The notes: a model not told the origin generated them from the sequence alone. DNA of 64,000 bases from Psychroflexus salarius (GCF_900129035.1 NZ_FQTW01000009.1:22817-86816), one strand, 5' to 3'; shown: positions 26,771 to 36,439, counted from the first letter of the stretch. Numbers and translations: made by a program.

Positions 26771-28561
26771 TTAAACAGTAACTTCAATTAGTTTTTGACG
26801 GTAAGCCGTTAATAGTTTTGATTTAGAAATAAATCCAACATATTTTCCTTCTTTAACAACGGGTAAATTCCAAGCTTCGGTTTGCTGAAATTTTTGCATA
26901 ATCAGTGACATTTTACAGCTGCTTAAATCAATTACATCAGGTGCCGACTGCATAAGGTCGTAGACTTTAACTTTGTTATACATATCTTGATCAAACATAA
27001 TGGTTCTAATATGATCTAGCAAAATTATTCCTTTAAATTGTTGTTGATGATCAACAACTGGAAATATATTTCGAGATGATTTAATAACGCCTTCTTTAAC
27101 TACTTCACCAAGCGTCATGCTTTCGTTAAGTATGCAAAAGTTAGTTTCAATAACTTGCTCAATTTCCATTAAAGTTAACACGGCTTGGTCTTTATTGTGG
27201 GTGACTAAGTCGCCACGTTGTGCTAGTTCTAAATGGTACACCGAGTGTTTTTGAAAACGTTGCGTAATCATATAAGAAATCGCAGCAGTAATCATAAGTG
27301 GTATAAATAAGCTGTAACCACTGGTGAGTTCGGCTATTAAGAAAATAGCTGTTAATGGCGCATGCATAACGCCTGCCATTAGTCCTGCCATACCAACCAA
27401 AGTGTAGTTGCTTAAAGCAATGTCATGATTTAAGATTTTAAGTTGATTAATAATCATACCAAAGCAATGGCCAGCAATACTTCCAATAAATAAAACAGGT
27501 GCAAAAATGCCGCCAACGCCACCAGCTGCAATAGTAATAGAACTGGCTAATATCTTTAAAAACAATAGTAGCATTAAAAATACAATAACAGTCCAAATAT
27601 TTTCAAATTGATTAAAGGCATAATTTTCTGTAGCTGTAAAATGTTTACCAGCTAATAATTCATTAATCAGCGCATAACCTTCACCGTAAATTTGTGGTGT
27701 AAGTAGCATGAGTATTAACAGGCAACCACCACCTATTAAAGCTCTGTTTAGCTTAGAGGAAAACCGCTTAAACCGACTAAAAATTGAAATATAAATTCGG
27801 CTAAACATAATAGAGATAAAAGCCGTAAATATGCCAAGTATTCCGTATAAAGGCATATCGCTAAAACTAAATGAATCTGTAATTTGTGTTTGAAGTAAGT
27901 AGTCATTTCCGAAGAAAAAATAAGAGGTTAAAATAGCCGAAACTGAAGCGACTAAAAGCGGAATCATGGAAACAAGCGTCAAGTCAAGGCTAAAAATTTC
28001 AATAGCAAAAATAATTGCAGCAATTGGTGCTTTAAATAAAGATGACATCGCGCCGGCAGCTGCACAGCCAATTAATAATGTTTTGGTGGCTTGATTTAAT
28101 TTTAAATATCTAGAAAATCGCGTGCTAAGCGAAGCGCTAGTAACAACCGTAGGTGCTTCAAGACCAGCCGAACCACCAAACCCAACTGTTATTGGCGCAG
28201 CAACTAAAGATGCATAAGTTTGAAAATATTTAAATAAGCCTTTTCGTTTTGAAATGGCATATAAGGTAGTTGAAATTCCTTGACCAATTTCAGATTTAAT
28301 TAATCGTGTTTTAAAAACATATACTAAAACTAAACCTATAATCGGTAAACCTATTTTGTACATATGGTCGTAATAGCTAGAGCTTTCAATAAAAAAAAGC
28401 GACTGTACAAAATAGGTTAAGTTTTTCATTAACACAGCTACAGTTCCTGAAGCTAAGCCAACTAACCCACCTAAAATAACAAGGTATTGTTGCCGATTTA
28501 AATGCTTTTCTCTAAATCGGTTAAGCTTAAAAAAAAATCGCTGAAGCTTAGATGTTTCCAT
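26771..28561 (-). CDS. ClC-family chloride channel/transporter with CBS domains
   Basis: The 596-residue protein has the ClC membrane domain (about 20-435) with GGSAGLEAPTV, holding the external gating Glu, and GGVGGIFAPVLFIG, the third anion-pore motif. A GxGIP-like site is found as GQGIS. Two CBS domains fill the C-terminus (about 450-590). The intact gating Glu allows either channel or H+/Cl- exchange. It follows aspS in the same direction with a 37-bp gap. Confidence 0.9.
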   Translation of the reverse strand: METSKLQRFFFKLNRFREKHLNRQQYLVILGGLVGLASGTVAVLMKNLTYFVQSLFFIESSSYYDHMYKIGLPIIGLVLVYVFKTRLIKSEIGQGISTTLYAISKRKGLFKYFQTYASLVAAPITVGFGGSAGLEAPTVVTSASLSTRFSRYLKLNQATKTLLIGCAAAGAMSSLFKAPIAAIIFAIEIFSLDLTLVSMIPLLVASVSAILTSYFFFGNDYLLQTQITDSFSFSDMPLYGILGIFTAFISIMFSRIYISIFSRFKRFSSKLNRALIGGGCLLILMLLTPQIYGEGYALINELLAGKHFTATENYAFNQFENIWTVIVFLMLLLFLKILASSITIAAGGVGGIFAPVLFIGSIAGHCFGMIINQLKILNHDIALSNYTLVGMAGLMAGVMHAPLTAIFLIAELTSGYSLFIPLMITAAISYMITQRFQKHSVYHLELAQRGDLVTHNKDQAVLTLMEIEQVIETNFCILNESMTLGEVVKEGVIKSSRNIFPVVDHQQQFKGIILLDHIRTIMFDQDMYNKVKVYDLMQSAPDVIDLSSCKMSLIMQKFQQTEAWNLPVVKEGKYVGFISKSKLLTAYRQKLIEVTV

Positions 28562-28598
28562 GCTAATTAATTTTTAAGCCACTATTATTCAGATTAAG

Positions 28599-30353
28599 TT
28601 AAGATTTTTTAATGAGACTTAAATGTAACTCTTTTAATTGTTCTTCGCTGATTTTTGCAGGAGCATCAATCATAATATCACGTCCTGAATTGTTTTTAGG
28701 GAATGCAATAAAATCACGAATGCTTTCTTGTCCGCCTAAAATTGCCACTAATCGATCTAAGCCAAAAGCAATTCCACCATGAGGTGGCGCTCCATATTGA
28801 AAGGCATCCATTAAAAATCCGAACTGTGCTTTTGCTTCTTCTTCAGTAAAGCCTAAAAAGGCGAACATTTTTTCTTGCATATGACGATCGTGAATTCGAA
28901 TAGAGCCGCCACCAATTTCATTACCATTTAAGACTAAATCATATGCATTAGCTCTTACTTTTCCAGGATCTGTTTCAAGTAAATTAAGGTCTTCTAGTTT
29001 AGGCGAAGTAAATGGGTGATGCATGGCATGAAATCGTTCAGTTTCTTCATCCCATTCAAGTAACGGAAAGTCAACCACCCATAGCGGTGCAAATTCATTA
29101 GGATTTCTTAAGCCTAAACGTTCGGCCATTTCCATTCGCAAGGCACTAAGTTGAGCGCGAGTTTCATTCGTTTTTCCTGATAATACAGCAATTAAATCGC
29201 CTGGTTTTGCGCCTGTAATTTCAGCCCATTTTTTTAAGTCGTCTTGATCGTAAAATTTATCGACAGATGATTTAAAACTGCCATCTTCATTACATTTGAC
29301 GTATACCATACCTTTGGCGCCAACTTGTGGTCGCTTTACCCAATCGATGAGTTTATCAATTTCTTTTCTGGAATAACTTGCTCCATCGGGAATCGCAATG
29401 CCTACAACCAATTCCGCTTGGTTAAATATTGAAAATTCTTTATGTTGTGCAACTTCATTGAGTTCACCAAACTTTATCCCAAACCTGATGTCTGGTTTAT
29501 CATTTCCATAAGTTCTCATGGCTTCATCATAAGTCATTCTCGGGAAGTCTTCAATGCTTACGCCATTAATTTCTTTTAGTAAATGCTTGGTTAAGCCTTC
29601 AAACGTTTGTAACACATCTTCTTGTTCAACAAATGTCATTTCGCAATCTATTTGTGTAAACTCTGGTTGGCGGTCAGCTCTTAAGTCTTCATCTCTAAAA
29701 CACTTGACAATTTGAAAGTACTTGTCGAGTCCGCCTACCATCAACAATTGTTTAAAGGTTTGTGGTGATTGCGGCAAGGCGTAAAATTGATTGGTATTCA
29801 TACGGCTTGGTACTACAAAATCGCGGGCGCCTTCTGGTGTAGATTTTATAAGGTAAGGTGTTTCAACATCTATAAAATCTTGTTGGGTTAGGTAATTTCT
29901 GACGGCCATTGAAACTTTACTTCTGAAAATCAATTTGTCTTTAACAGCTTGGCGTCTAATGTCTAAGTAGCGGTATTTTAATCTTAAATCTTCGCCACCA
30001 TCGGTTTTGTTTTCAATAGTAAAAGGCGGCGTTTTAGAAGTGTTTAAGATGTTTAGTTTTTCGACTAAAACTTCAATTTCTCCTGTATTAATATGCGTAT
30101 TTTTTGATTCACGCTCAATAACCTTTCCTTCAACTTGGATCACAAATTCACGGCCGAGTGTTCTGGCTTGTTCAACAAGTTGCTTGTTAGAGCGTTCGGC
30201 ATCAATAACCAATTGTGTAACGCCGTAACGATCGCGTAAGTCAATCCAGATGATAAAGCCTTTATCCCTAATTTTTTGTACCCAACCTGATAATTTTACT
30301 GATTTATTAACGTGGTTGATATTTAATGTGTTGTTATTGTGCGTTCTGTACAT
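28599..30353 (-). CDS. aspS: aspartyl-tRNA synthetase
   Basis: The ATG at 30353 gives 584 residues with the canonical [11 protein letters not shown] opening; an in-frame ATG 30 bp upstream is probably not used. The OB-fold anticodon domain has [23 protein letters not shown]. Class II motif 2 is [20 protein letters not shown], the bacterial GAD insertion lies in the middle, and motif 3 is [15 protein letters not shown]. It charges tRNA-Asp. It heads the unit aspS, ClC and small membrane protein. Confidence 0.97.
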   Translation of the reverse strand: MYRTHNNNTLNINHVNKSVKLSGWVQKIRDKGFIIWIDLRDRYGVTQLVIDAERSNKQLVEQARTLGREFVIQVEGKVIERESKNTHINTGEIEVLVEKLNILNTSKTPPFTIENKTDGGEDLRLKYRYLDIRRQAVKDKLIFRSKVSMAVRNYLTQQDFIDVETPYLIKSTPEGARDFVVPSRMNTNQFYALPQSPQTFKQLLMVGGLDKYFQIVKCFRDEDLRADRQPEFTQIDCEMTFVEQEDVLQTFEGLTKHLLKEINGVSIEDFPRMTYDEAMRTYGNDKPDIRFGIKFGELNEVAQHKEFSIFNQAELVVGIAIPDGASYSRKEIDKLIDWVKRPQVGAKGMVYVKCNEDGSFKSSVDKFYDQDDLKKWAEITGAKPGDLIAVLSGKTNETRAQLSALRMEMAERLGLRNPNEFAPLWVVDFPLLEWDEETERFHAMHHPFTSPKLEDLNLLETDPGKVRANAYDLVLNGNEIGGGSIRIHDRHMQEKMFAFLGFTEEEAKAQFGFLMDAFQYGAPPHGGIAFGLDRLVAILGGQESIRDFIAFPKNNSGRDIMIDAPAKISEEQLKELHLSLIKKS

Positions 30354-30538
30354 GGCTTTTAACTCGTTAAAATAAGTCTGCAAAAATAATCAAGATTCTG
30401 GTAATATAACTTTTTATAGCTTTAAAGTTAGGGGTTCTTTTTTAGTACAATTATTTATAAATAAGCAATCAAAATATATGAAGGTATTAAAATTATTAAA
30501 ATTTATATTATTGAAAATGAATTATTTATGATTTTAAT

Positions 30539-30591
30539 GTAAATTTAATGTTAACTAAATGTGTTTTAAACGTAAATTTAATGTATATTTG
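30539..30591 (+). promoter_or_regulatory. promoter with 13-bp direct repeat
   Basis: GTAAATTTAATGT occurs twice, at 30539-30551 and 30572-30584, with 33 bp between starts. The second copy abuts a perfect -7 box TATATTTG (30584-30591), 19 bp before the next start codon. Direct repeats spaced about three helical turns could bind a regulator. Confidence 0.5.
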
Positions 30592-30609
30592 TTGTTAAAT
30601 ATTGAAGTT

Positions 30610-30966
30610 ATGAAGATGTTAGGAACCTTATTTATGGCGTTATTAATGAGTTTTTCACTTTTTGCTCAGGAAAATGTCCAGGTAAAATTAGAAAAAGAAG
30701 GTGATTTAGTAAAAGCGACTTATTTTCACGATAACGGAGAAGTTAGTCAAATAGGTTATTTTAAAAATGATAAGCCTCACGGAGAATGGAAGGCTTTTGA
30801 TATCACTGGAGATAAAATAGCTCAAGCTAAATATGATGAAGGCAAAAAAGTTGGCAAGTGGTTCTTTTGGAACGATGGCAGCCTTTCTGAAGTTGATTAT
30901 CGTAACAATGCTGTTGCTAAAGTTAGCTCGTACCAAAAAAATGAAACTTACGTTGTAAGCAATTAA
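30610..30966 (+). CDS. secreted MORN-repeat (YwqK-like) protein
   Basis: The 118-residue protein starts at the ATG at 30610 with a signal peptide ending LFAQ. Three imperfect repeats follow of the type ATYFHDNGEVSQIGYFKNDKPHGEW, the MORN/YwqK pattern (about residues 38-105). Such proteins are numerous in Bacteroidota and sometimes carry the label YwqK antitoxin, for which I see no support here. It is monocistronic, with its own promoter and terminator. Confidence 0.75.
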   Translation: MKMLGTLFMALLMSFSLFAQENVQVKLEKEGDLVKATYFHDNGEVSQIGYFKNDKPHGEWKAFDITGDKIAQAKYDEGKKVGKWFFWNDGSLSEVDYRNNAVAKVSSYQKNETYVVSN

Positions 30967-30989
30967 TGCCCAGCAATTAATGAATTTTA

Positions 30990-31017
30990 AAGCCTCATTT
31001 TTTTGAGGCTTTTTTTA
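30990..31017 (+). terminator. intrinsic terminator shared by convergent genes
   Basis: AAGCCTCA/TGAGGCTT (30990-30997 with 31004-31011) with a T6 loop is followed by a T run. It lies between the MORN protein and the convergent tag gene. Confidence 0.8.
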
Positions 31018-31020
31018 TGT

Positions 31021-31587
31021 TTATTTTTTGAAGCAAGCGTTTAAATGATCGTTTATAATGCCACAACTTTGTAAAAAAGCATAAACCGTTGTAGGCCCTA
31101 AAAACTTAAATCCGTAGGTTTTTAAATCTTTTGAGATTTTTTCACTTAAATGAGAAGTCGATGCAACACTGTTTAAGTCAGGAACATTATTAACTATAGG
31201 TTGGTGATTTACATAACGCCAAAAATAATAGCTTAAACTGTCGTATTCAGATTTTATAATTAAACTGGCTTTAGCATTGTTAATTGTTGCTTCAATTTTA
31301 CCGCGATGTCTAACAATGCCTTTATTATGGAGTAATTTTTCTACTTTAGCAGAGTCGTAATTAGCAATTTTTTGAATGTCAAATTGATCAAAGGCAGCTC
31401 TAAAGTTGTTTCTTTTTTTCAAAATAGTCAGCCAGTTGAGTCCTGACTGAAAACTTTCCAGGCTTAATTTTTCAAATAATTCTTGATCATCAAAACAGGC
31501 TTTTCCCCATTCGTTATCGTGATAATCGATGTACAAAGAATTTGTTAAGCACCAGTTACAACGCTGAGGTTTTGTTAAGTTTGCCAT
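31021..31587 (-). CDS. tag: DNA-3-methyladenine glycosylase I
   Basis: The 188-residue protein removes 3-methyladenine from alkylated DNA. It shows RCNWC at the N-terminus, YHDNEWG, ESFQSGLNWLTILKKR with the catalytic-domain Glu, and HLNACF near the C-terminus. The Cys and His residues at both ends correspond to the structural zinc site of E. coli Tag. It is divergent from the thioredoxin-family gene across 12 bp, so the two promoters overlap inside coding DNA. Confidence 0.93.
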   Translation of the reverse strand: MANLTKPQRCNWCLTNSLYIDYHDNEWGKACFDDQELFEKLSLESFQSGLNWLTILKKRNNFRAAFDQFDIQKIANYDSAKVEKLLHNKGIVRHRGKIEATINNAKASLIIKSEYDSLSYYFWRYVNHQPIVNNVPDLNSVASTSHLSEKISKDLKTYGFKFLGPTTVYAFLQSCGIINDHLNACFKK

Positions 31588-31599
31588 TTTAAAATTAAT

Positions 31600-32211
31600 A
31601 TGGAATCAAAACTAAGCATAATAAAACAATATTTATCAGACGCTATGTCTTATAGCGACTATAAAAATTTGGTTAAGCAATTATTAGACGAAGGTAAAGC
31701 AACTGGTCACAACCAAAGTGAAATGTACTTGAACTATTCTAAACTAGGGTTTAGCCGAATGAAGCGCTGGGAAAAAACCTTTAAACTTGACCAAGAACAA
31801 ATTCAAGCTATTAAGTCGGTTTCTACGCCACAAACTTGGCTAGTCATTTCTGAAGGTTGGTGTGGCGATGCGGCACCAGCATTACCCATTATGAAAAAAA
31901 TTGCTGAAATTAATAAGAATATCGATTTTAAAGTAATTCTTCGGGACGATTTTCCTGAAGTTATCGAGACATTCTTAACTAATGGCGGAAAATCCATACC
32001 AAAGTTAGTTAGCTTTAATCTTGAAAAAGAAGCACTTTATTTTACGTGGGGTCCAAGACCATCAACAGCTACTCAAATGGTTGAAGATGAAAAAAAGAAA
32101 GAAGGTCAACTTTCAGCAGAGTTTAAAGAAAAGTTACAATACTGGTATAATACTGATAAAGGAAAAACGACGGCGAGCGATTTAATTGATTTACTGAAAT
32201 CAACGGCTTAA
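31600..32211 (+). CDS. thioredoxin-family protein with a single-Cys motif
   Basis: The 203-residue cytoplasmic protein has a helical N-terminus (about 1-75) and a thioredoxin fold from about 80. The active-site region reads SEGWCGDAAPALP: only the first Cys of CxxC is present and the second is Ala. IPKLVSF supplies the cis-Pro. The family is common in Bacteroidota and is likely a monothiol or non-catalytic relative. Its 3' end overlaps truB by 12 bp. Confidence 0.75.
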   Translation: MESKLSIIKQYLSDAMSYSDYKNLVKQLLDEGKATGHNQSEMYLNYSKLGFSRMKRWEKTFKLDQEQIQAIKSVSTPQTWLVISEGWCGDAAPALPIMKKIAEINKNIDFKVILRDDFPEVIETFLTNGGKSIPKLVSFNLEKEALYFTWGPRPSTATQMVEDEKKKEGQLSAEFKEKLQYWYNTDKGKTTASDLIDLLKSTA

Positions 32212-32913
32212 TTGCTGCTCAAAGTCTTCAATAGTTAGTGCATTTTCAACTTTATAATTCCCAATAGCAGTTCTTCTTAATGCGCTTAAATGGCTGCCAG
32301 AATTGAGTGATTTACCAAAATCATGCGCTAAACTTCTAATATAAGTACCTTTACTACAAACCACTTTAAAAGTTACTTTTGGTTGTTGATTGCCTAAGTC
32401 TTTAATTGATGTTATCTTAAATTCTTCAATAAAAACCTCACGTTTTGGTATATCGACCGATTTTCCTTCTCGAGCAAATTCATATAATCGCTTACCTTCT
32501 TTTTTTAAGGCTGAAAATATAGGCGGTTGCTGCATGATTTTACCAGTAAATTTTGAAGTTGCTTCGTGTAAAAGCTGTTCAGTAATATGCTGTGTTTCAA
32601 AATACTGGTTAATTTCAGTTTCTAAATCGTAAGATGCTGTTGTGGCTCCAAGTGTAATTTCACCTGTGTAAATTTTGGTTTGCCCCATTAAATCTTGAAT
32701 GGTTTTGGTTTTTTTTCCAGTGCAGATAATCACCAGCCCAGTTGCCAGCGGATCTAAAGTTCCGGCATGACCAACTTTAATTTTTTTAATCTCAAACTCG
32801 CGCTTAATTAACCACCTTACCTTGTTGACAAGCTGAAATGACGTCCAATTTAAAGGTTTATCAAAGCATAAAACCTGACCTTCTTTGTAATCGTTTAAAT
32901 CTAATTTAGGCAT
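32200..32913 (-). CDS. truB: tRNA pseudouridine-55 synthase
   Basis: The 237-residue protein makes pseudouridine 55 in the T loop of tRNA. The catalytic Asp lies in GHAGTLDPLATGLV (about residue 52), and motif KVVCSKGTYIRSLAHDFG is present. It starts inside uppP with an 8-bp overlap. It is the last gene of the ftsX-DUF3098-uppP-truB operon, an order I recognise from Bacteroidota. Confidence 0.96.
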   Translation of the reverse strand: MPKLDLNDYKEGQVLCFDKPLNWTSFQLVNKVRWLIKREFEIKKIKVGHAGTLDPLATGLVIICTGKKTKTIQDLMGQTKIYTGEITLGATTASYDLETEINQYFETQHITEQLLHEATSKFTGKIMQQPPIFSALKKEGKRLYEFAREGKSVDIPKREVFIEEFKITSIKDLGNQQPKVTFKVVCSKGTYIRSLAHDFGKSLNSGSHLSALRRTAIGNYKVENALTIEDFEQQLSR

Positions 32914-33703
32914 GAAATTGAGTAATAAAAATTGCGGCTAAACCAACGATAAAACAATAAATAGCAAAATATTTAAGTTTACTTTTTTTAACAAGGCTAA
33001 TCATCCAAGTGCAAGCAAACAAGCCTGTTAAAAATGCGGTGATAAATCCAGCTGAAAGTGCTAAAATATTTGGTGTTTCTGCAGATATTTCACCACTACT
33101 TAAATCTTTAGCAATTTTCCCAAAAATGAGCGGTACAACCATTAAGAACGAAAAACGGGCGGCTTTTGACTTATCATTACCAAGCAAAACCGATGTTGCT
33201 ATGGTAGCGCCACTTCTTGAAATGCCAGGTAAAATTGCAACGGCTTGTGAAATGCCAATAATAATGGCATTGCCATAAGTTACGTTTTTTTCAGTAGGCT
33301 TTGCTTTGTCCGTTAAAAACAATAATAAACCTGTAACGACTAACATAAAACCGACTAAGATAATATTGTCGGCAAAAAGTAATTCCATTTCAGTTTCAAA
33401 AAAGAAACCTACTAAAGCCGCAGGAATCATTGATAATACAATTTTTGCAGAAAATTCAAATTCGGCATTCCACTTTAGTTGAAACAGGCCTTGAAAAATT
33501 TCAAAAATATCTTTTCTAAAAATAACAACCGTACTCAAGGCTGTTGCAAAATGTAAAACCACGGTAAATAACATCGATTCTTTAGGTACGCTTTCATCAC
33601 TCAGCAAAACTTTTCCAAGCTCTAAATGGCCACTTGACGAAACAGGTAAAAACTCAGTTAACCCCTGAATAATACCTAAGATGGCAGAATCTAAAACATC
33701 CAT
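32906..33703 (-). CDS. uppP: undecaprenyl-diphosphatase (BacA type)
   Basis: This 265-residue integral membrane protein has about eight helices. The family motifs are GIIQGLTEFLPVSSSGHL (residue ~11, with catalytic Glu and Ser residues) and LPGISRSGATI (about 158). It recycles undecaprenyl pyrophosphate for peptidoglycan synthesis. It overlaps DUF3098 by one base and truB by 8 bp, so translation is coupled. Cell-wall and division genes are thus grouped with tRNA modification. Confidence 0.96.
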   Translation of the reverse strand: MDVLDSAILGIIQGLTEFLPVSSSGHLELGKVLLSDESVPKESMLFTVVLHFATALSTVVIFRKDIFEIFQGLFQLKWNAEFEFSAKIVLSMIPAALVGFFFETEMELLFADNIILVGFMLVVTGLLLFLTDKAKPTEKNVTYGNAIIIGISQAVAILPGISRSGATIATSVLLGNDKSKAARFSFLMVVPLIFGKIAKDLSSGEISAETPNILALSAGFITAFLTGLFACTWMISLVKKSKLKYFAIYCFIVGLAAIFITQFHA

Positions 33704-33969
33704 TAATTTCGTTTAGGAGAGGTTAAAATGGCGTAAACTTCAACTGCAAACCCAATTAAAATTAAGCTTGGTGCTAGTCTAATTCTTCGCCAACTAAAAA
33801 TTTCAGGATTAAAAACATTGGGATCATCACTGCCACCGCCTGCCATCAAAATAAAGCCTAGGGCAATAATAGCAAGACCAATCACCATAAATTTATAATT
33901 TCGCTGACCGAAAATAAATGTATTTTGATGCTTGTTTTTGCGTTCTCGTTTTAATTTACTTTCTCCCAT
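33703..33969 (-). CDS. DUF3098 membrane protein
   Basis: An 88-residue protein with a Lys/Arg-rich N-terminus and two transmembrane helices (about 28-43 and 67-82). FGQRNYKFMVIGLAIIALGF and the FSWRRIRLAPSLILIGF block match DUF3098, found between ftsX and uppP in Bacteroidota. The role is unknown; the context suggests division or envelope assembly. Confidence 0.88.
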   Translation of the reverse strand: MGESKLKRERKNKHQNTFIFGQRNYKFMVIGLAIIALGFILMAGGGSDDPNVFNPEIFSWRRIRLAPSLILIGFAVEVYAILTSPKRN

Positions 33970-33991
33970 AAGTCCTAATTCATTAGGTGTT

Positions 33992-34870
33992 TTAATAATA
34001 TAGTTCGTCCGTTTTCAAATTTAAAAAACGCTGAGTAGCAAAAAATGTGCTCAACCATGAAATGATTAACCCCAATAAAAATACAGCACCAAAAAGCGCT
34101 GCTAAAATCGGTTTATTAGCAATTAAGTACAATTCAGGAAAACTTTGGTCTAGGTAATAAAGCACAACTGCCATCCCGATCAGTGATAATATACCGCCAA
34201 TGCTACCAAGTTTTATACTTTTCCAAATAAAAGGACGTCTAATAAAGCCTTTTGTAGCACCTACCATTTGCATGGTTTTAATGGTAAAACGCTTAGAATA
34301 AACCGAAAGTCTAATAGAGCTATTAATCAATAAAACGGCAATAAACGTAAATACACCGCTAATTACAAGTACCCAAAAACTCAATTTTTTAATATTATCA
34401 TTAAGCAGAGCAATTAAAGGTTTATCATAAACAATCTCGTCAACAAATTCATATTCCTTTAAATCGCGTGAAATTTCAGCCAATTGTACTTCAGAGACAT
34501 AATCGGCATTAAAATAAATATCAATTGCATTTTGTAAAGGATTATAACCTAGAAAATCCATAAAATCCTCACCAATTTCCTCGCTGTAAGCTTTGGCAGC
34601 TTCGTCTTTAGAAATAAATTCAATCGATTTTGTATAGTCAGACAGTGCAATCGATTTTTGAAGTTGATTAATTTCAACTTCTTTAGCCGTGTCGTCTAGA
34701 TAAATAGTAAGTGCAATTTGTTCTTTAAAATGGTCAGCAACTTTTTGGGTATTTAAAACTAAAATGCCTAGCAAACCAACCAGAAACAATACCAAAGCAA
34801 TGCTAATTACCACCGAAAAATAGGAAGTAATCAAACGGCGTTTTTGGTATTTTTCAAACGATGAAGCCAT
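33992..34870 (-). CDS. ftsX: cell division protein FtsX
   Basis: The 292-residue permease-like protein has a first transmembrane helix near residue 20, an extracellular loop (about 45-165) and three further helices in the C-terminal half with IKTMQMVGATKGFIRRPF, the FtsX signature. It pairs with the FtsE ATPase to activate cell-wall hydrolases during division. No ftsE gene is nearby, as is usual for Bacteroidota. It heads the operon DUF3098-uppP-truB. Confidence 0.93.
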   Translation of the reverse strand: MASSFEKYQKRRLITSYFSVVISIALVLFLVGLLGILVLNTQKVADHFKEQIALTIYLDDTAKEVEINQLQKSIALSDYTKSIEFISKDEAAKAYSEEIGEDFMDFLGYNPLQNAIDIYFNADYVSEVQLAEISRDLKEYEFVDEIVYDKPLIALLNDNIKKLSFWVLVISGVFTFIAVLLINSSIRLSVYSKRFTIKTMQMVGATKGFIRRPFIWKSIKLGSIGGILSLIGMAVVLYYLDQSFPELYLIANKPILAALFGAVFLLGLIISWLSTFFATQRFLNLKTDELYY

Positions 34871-35083
34871 TCTAAATATTTTCGTAAAAATAAAAAACTC
34901 AGTTGTATAACGTTCAAATTACGCATTTATTTTTTTGGGCGCTTTTGCTTGCTTTCATTGCAACGCCGCAAGCTTCAATTAACAAATGCTATGGCTTAAA
35001 AGGCTTTCAAGGCATCAAGCATTTAAACCTGCATTTGTAAAATTTCAGCTTTTACGGGGTTTTCATTCCAATCAACCGCGCAT
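34871..35083. other. intergenic patch with unusual composition
   Basis: The 213 bp upstream of ftsX hold a GC-richer block (about 34935-34995, with GGGCGCTTTTGCTTGC and CGCCGCAAGC) and an AACCGCGC run, unlike the AT-rich gaps elsewhere. No open frame, tRNA or repeat partner was found. It resembles a decayed intergenic element. Confidence 0.3.
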
Positions 35084-35087
35084 AAAA

Positions 35088-35120
35088 AAGCCGCTTAAAT
35101 TTGTTAAGCGGCTTTTTTTA
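35088..35120 (-). terminator. bidirectional terminator of TM2 gene
   Basis: An 11-bp perfect stem (AAGCCGCTTAA/TTAAGCGGCTT) with a 5-nt loop has A's to the left and T's to the right. It lies 19 bp past the TM2 stop codon. Confidence 0.85.
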
Positions 35121-35138
35121 GGGTAAAAGTATTTTTGA

Positions 35139-35514
35139 TTAAAAATTATCAGTTAAGATATTGATCAAATCAATAATTGACCAAATCCCTAAACCACCCA
35201 AAGTAATAATGTATAAAATGTTTGCCCAAACTGGCTTCTTAGCATACCAGCGGTGCGCTGCAAAAGGCCAACCTAAGAAAAACCAAAAAGCAACGGCAAC
35301 CCATTTATCATAACCAGCAGCTGCAATAGGCGTTAGGGCATCTTCGTTAGCAACACCATCAGTTACAGTTGGGTCAATGGTTGGGCTTTCAACCTTAACG
35401 GTTGTAGTTTCAACATTGACTTCAGCTTTTTTAACATTGTCTTTGTTTACAGGAAAAGATGCAAACATCAAAGATGTTGAAAAACAACACCATTAATAAC
35501 ATTAAATTTTTCAT
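35139..35514 (-). pseudogene. TM2-domain protein with apparent one-base frameshift
   Basis: The main frame (35139-35471) encodes about 110 residues: an acidic Val/Thr-rich segment and then a TM2 domain of two helices (WVAVAFWFFLGWPFAAHRWYAKK, then ILYIITLGGLGIWSIIDLI). It lacks a signal peptide. Upstream, in another frame, an ATG at 35514 begins MKNLMLLMVL. Removing one base from the A5 run at 35480-35484 joins the two into MKNLMLLMVLFSTSLMFASF, a good signal peptide, giving about 124 residues. This is a recent mutation, a homopolymer sequencing error, or slippage. The domain itself looks intact. Function unknown. Confidence 0.75.
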
Positions 35515-35548
35515 AAGTTTGAATTTTATTTTGTAAACTTAATGCTTT

Positions 35549-36439
35549 ATGTTAAAATTAAGAAATATTTTTTACCTATTTTTTCTGATGACGACTGTTA
35601 TATTTGGTCAAAATTCAGAAAACTATGAATTTATAGGTTCCGTTTTATTAGAAGATGACACAATGATTTCTTATAAACTCAGCTTTAAGGATCTTGGTAA
35701 TGGTAAAATTACAGGTCAATCAATCACAGATTTTGCAGGAGAACACCGAACAATTTCATCTATCGAAGGTCAAATAGATTACAAAAACAATACAATTTCT
35801 TATAAAGAAACCAAAAATCTATTAACAAAGTCAAATTATGATGACGACAGCTTCTGTTACATACATTTAAACAAAGCAACTATAAAACTCAGGAACCGCA
35901 AAAGCGTTATTGAAGGCAAATTTCAAGGTAAATATCCAAATGATGAGCCGTGTGTTTCAGGTGAAATTAGATTAGTTGGTACAGATTTCTTTTTTAAGAA
36001 AATGGATCGATTTAACCGTAGAATAAGTAGAATCAATAAGATTGATAGCCTTACAAAAGAAAAACTAGCAACTTCAATTTTTAAAAATAAAGTAGAAAAT
36101 AATACACTTCAAAACGAAGATGTTGTGGCGTTATTTTTACCTAAAGCAAAGTATGTATTTCTTGAAATTTGGGATGAAGAGCTTGAAGATGGTGATAAAA
36201 TCGATGTTTTTGTGAATAAAAAACTCATATTAGAAAATTACGAAATCAAAAATCTAAAGAAGATACTCAAATTACCGTTTACCCAACCTGAGATGACAAT
36301 TGCTGTTGTGGCAAATAATATCGGTAAAAAAGCGCCTAATACTGTAAGTTTAGTTTTAAGAGCAAAACAAGAACAGCATAAATTAAGAACTAAATTAGAA
36401 AAAAATCAACAAGCATTTTTACTTTTAAAGCACAATTAA
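35549..36439 (+). CDS. secreted protein of unknown function
   Basis: This 296-residue protein has a signal peptide (residues 1-20, ending VIFGQ). The N-terminal half (about 22-150) is beta-rich, with IGSVLLEDDTMISYKLSFKD and GKFQGKYPNDEPCVSGEI carrying one of two Cys. A charged helical linker follows, then a second beta domain (about 190-275, DVVALFLPKAKYVFLEIWDEELEDGDKIDVFVN). I recognise no characterised family. It is divergent from the TM2 gene and upstream of leuS, with its own terminator not evident. Confidence 0.65.
   Translation: MLKLRNIFYLFFLMTTVIFGQNSENYEFIGSVLLEDDTMISYKLSFKDLGNGKITGQSITDFAGEHRTISSIEGQIDYKNNTISYKETKNLLTKSNYDDDSFCYIHLNKATIKLRNRKSVIEGKFQGKYPNDEPCVSGEIRLVGTDFFFKKMDRFNRRISRINKIDSLTKEKLATSIFKNKVENNTLQNEDVVALFLPKAKYVFLEIWDEELEDGDKIDVFVNKKLILENYEIKNLKKILKLPFTQPEMTIAVVANNIGKKAPNTVSLVLRAKQEQHKLRTKLEKNQQAFLLLKHN

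Noticed and set aside
30610..30966. toxin-antitoxin module based on YwqK-type label
   Set aside because: The protein is a secreted MORN-repeat protein with no toxin gene beside it; the antitoxin label is a database tradition I cannot support.
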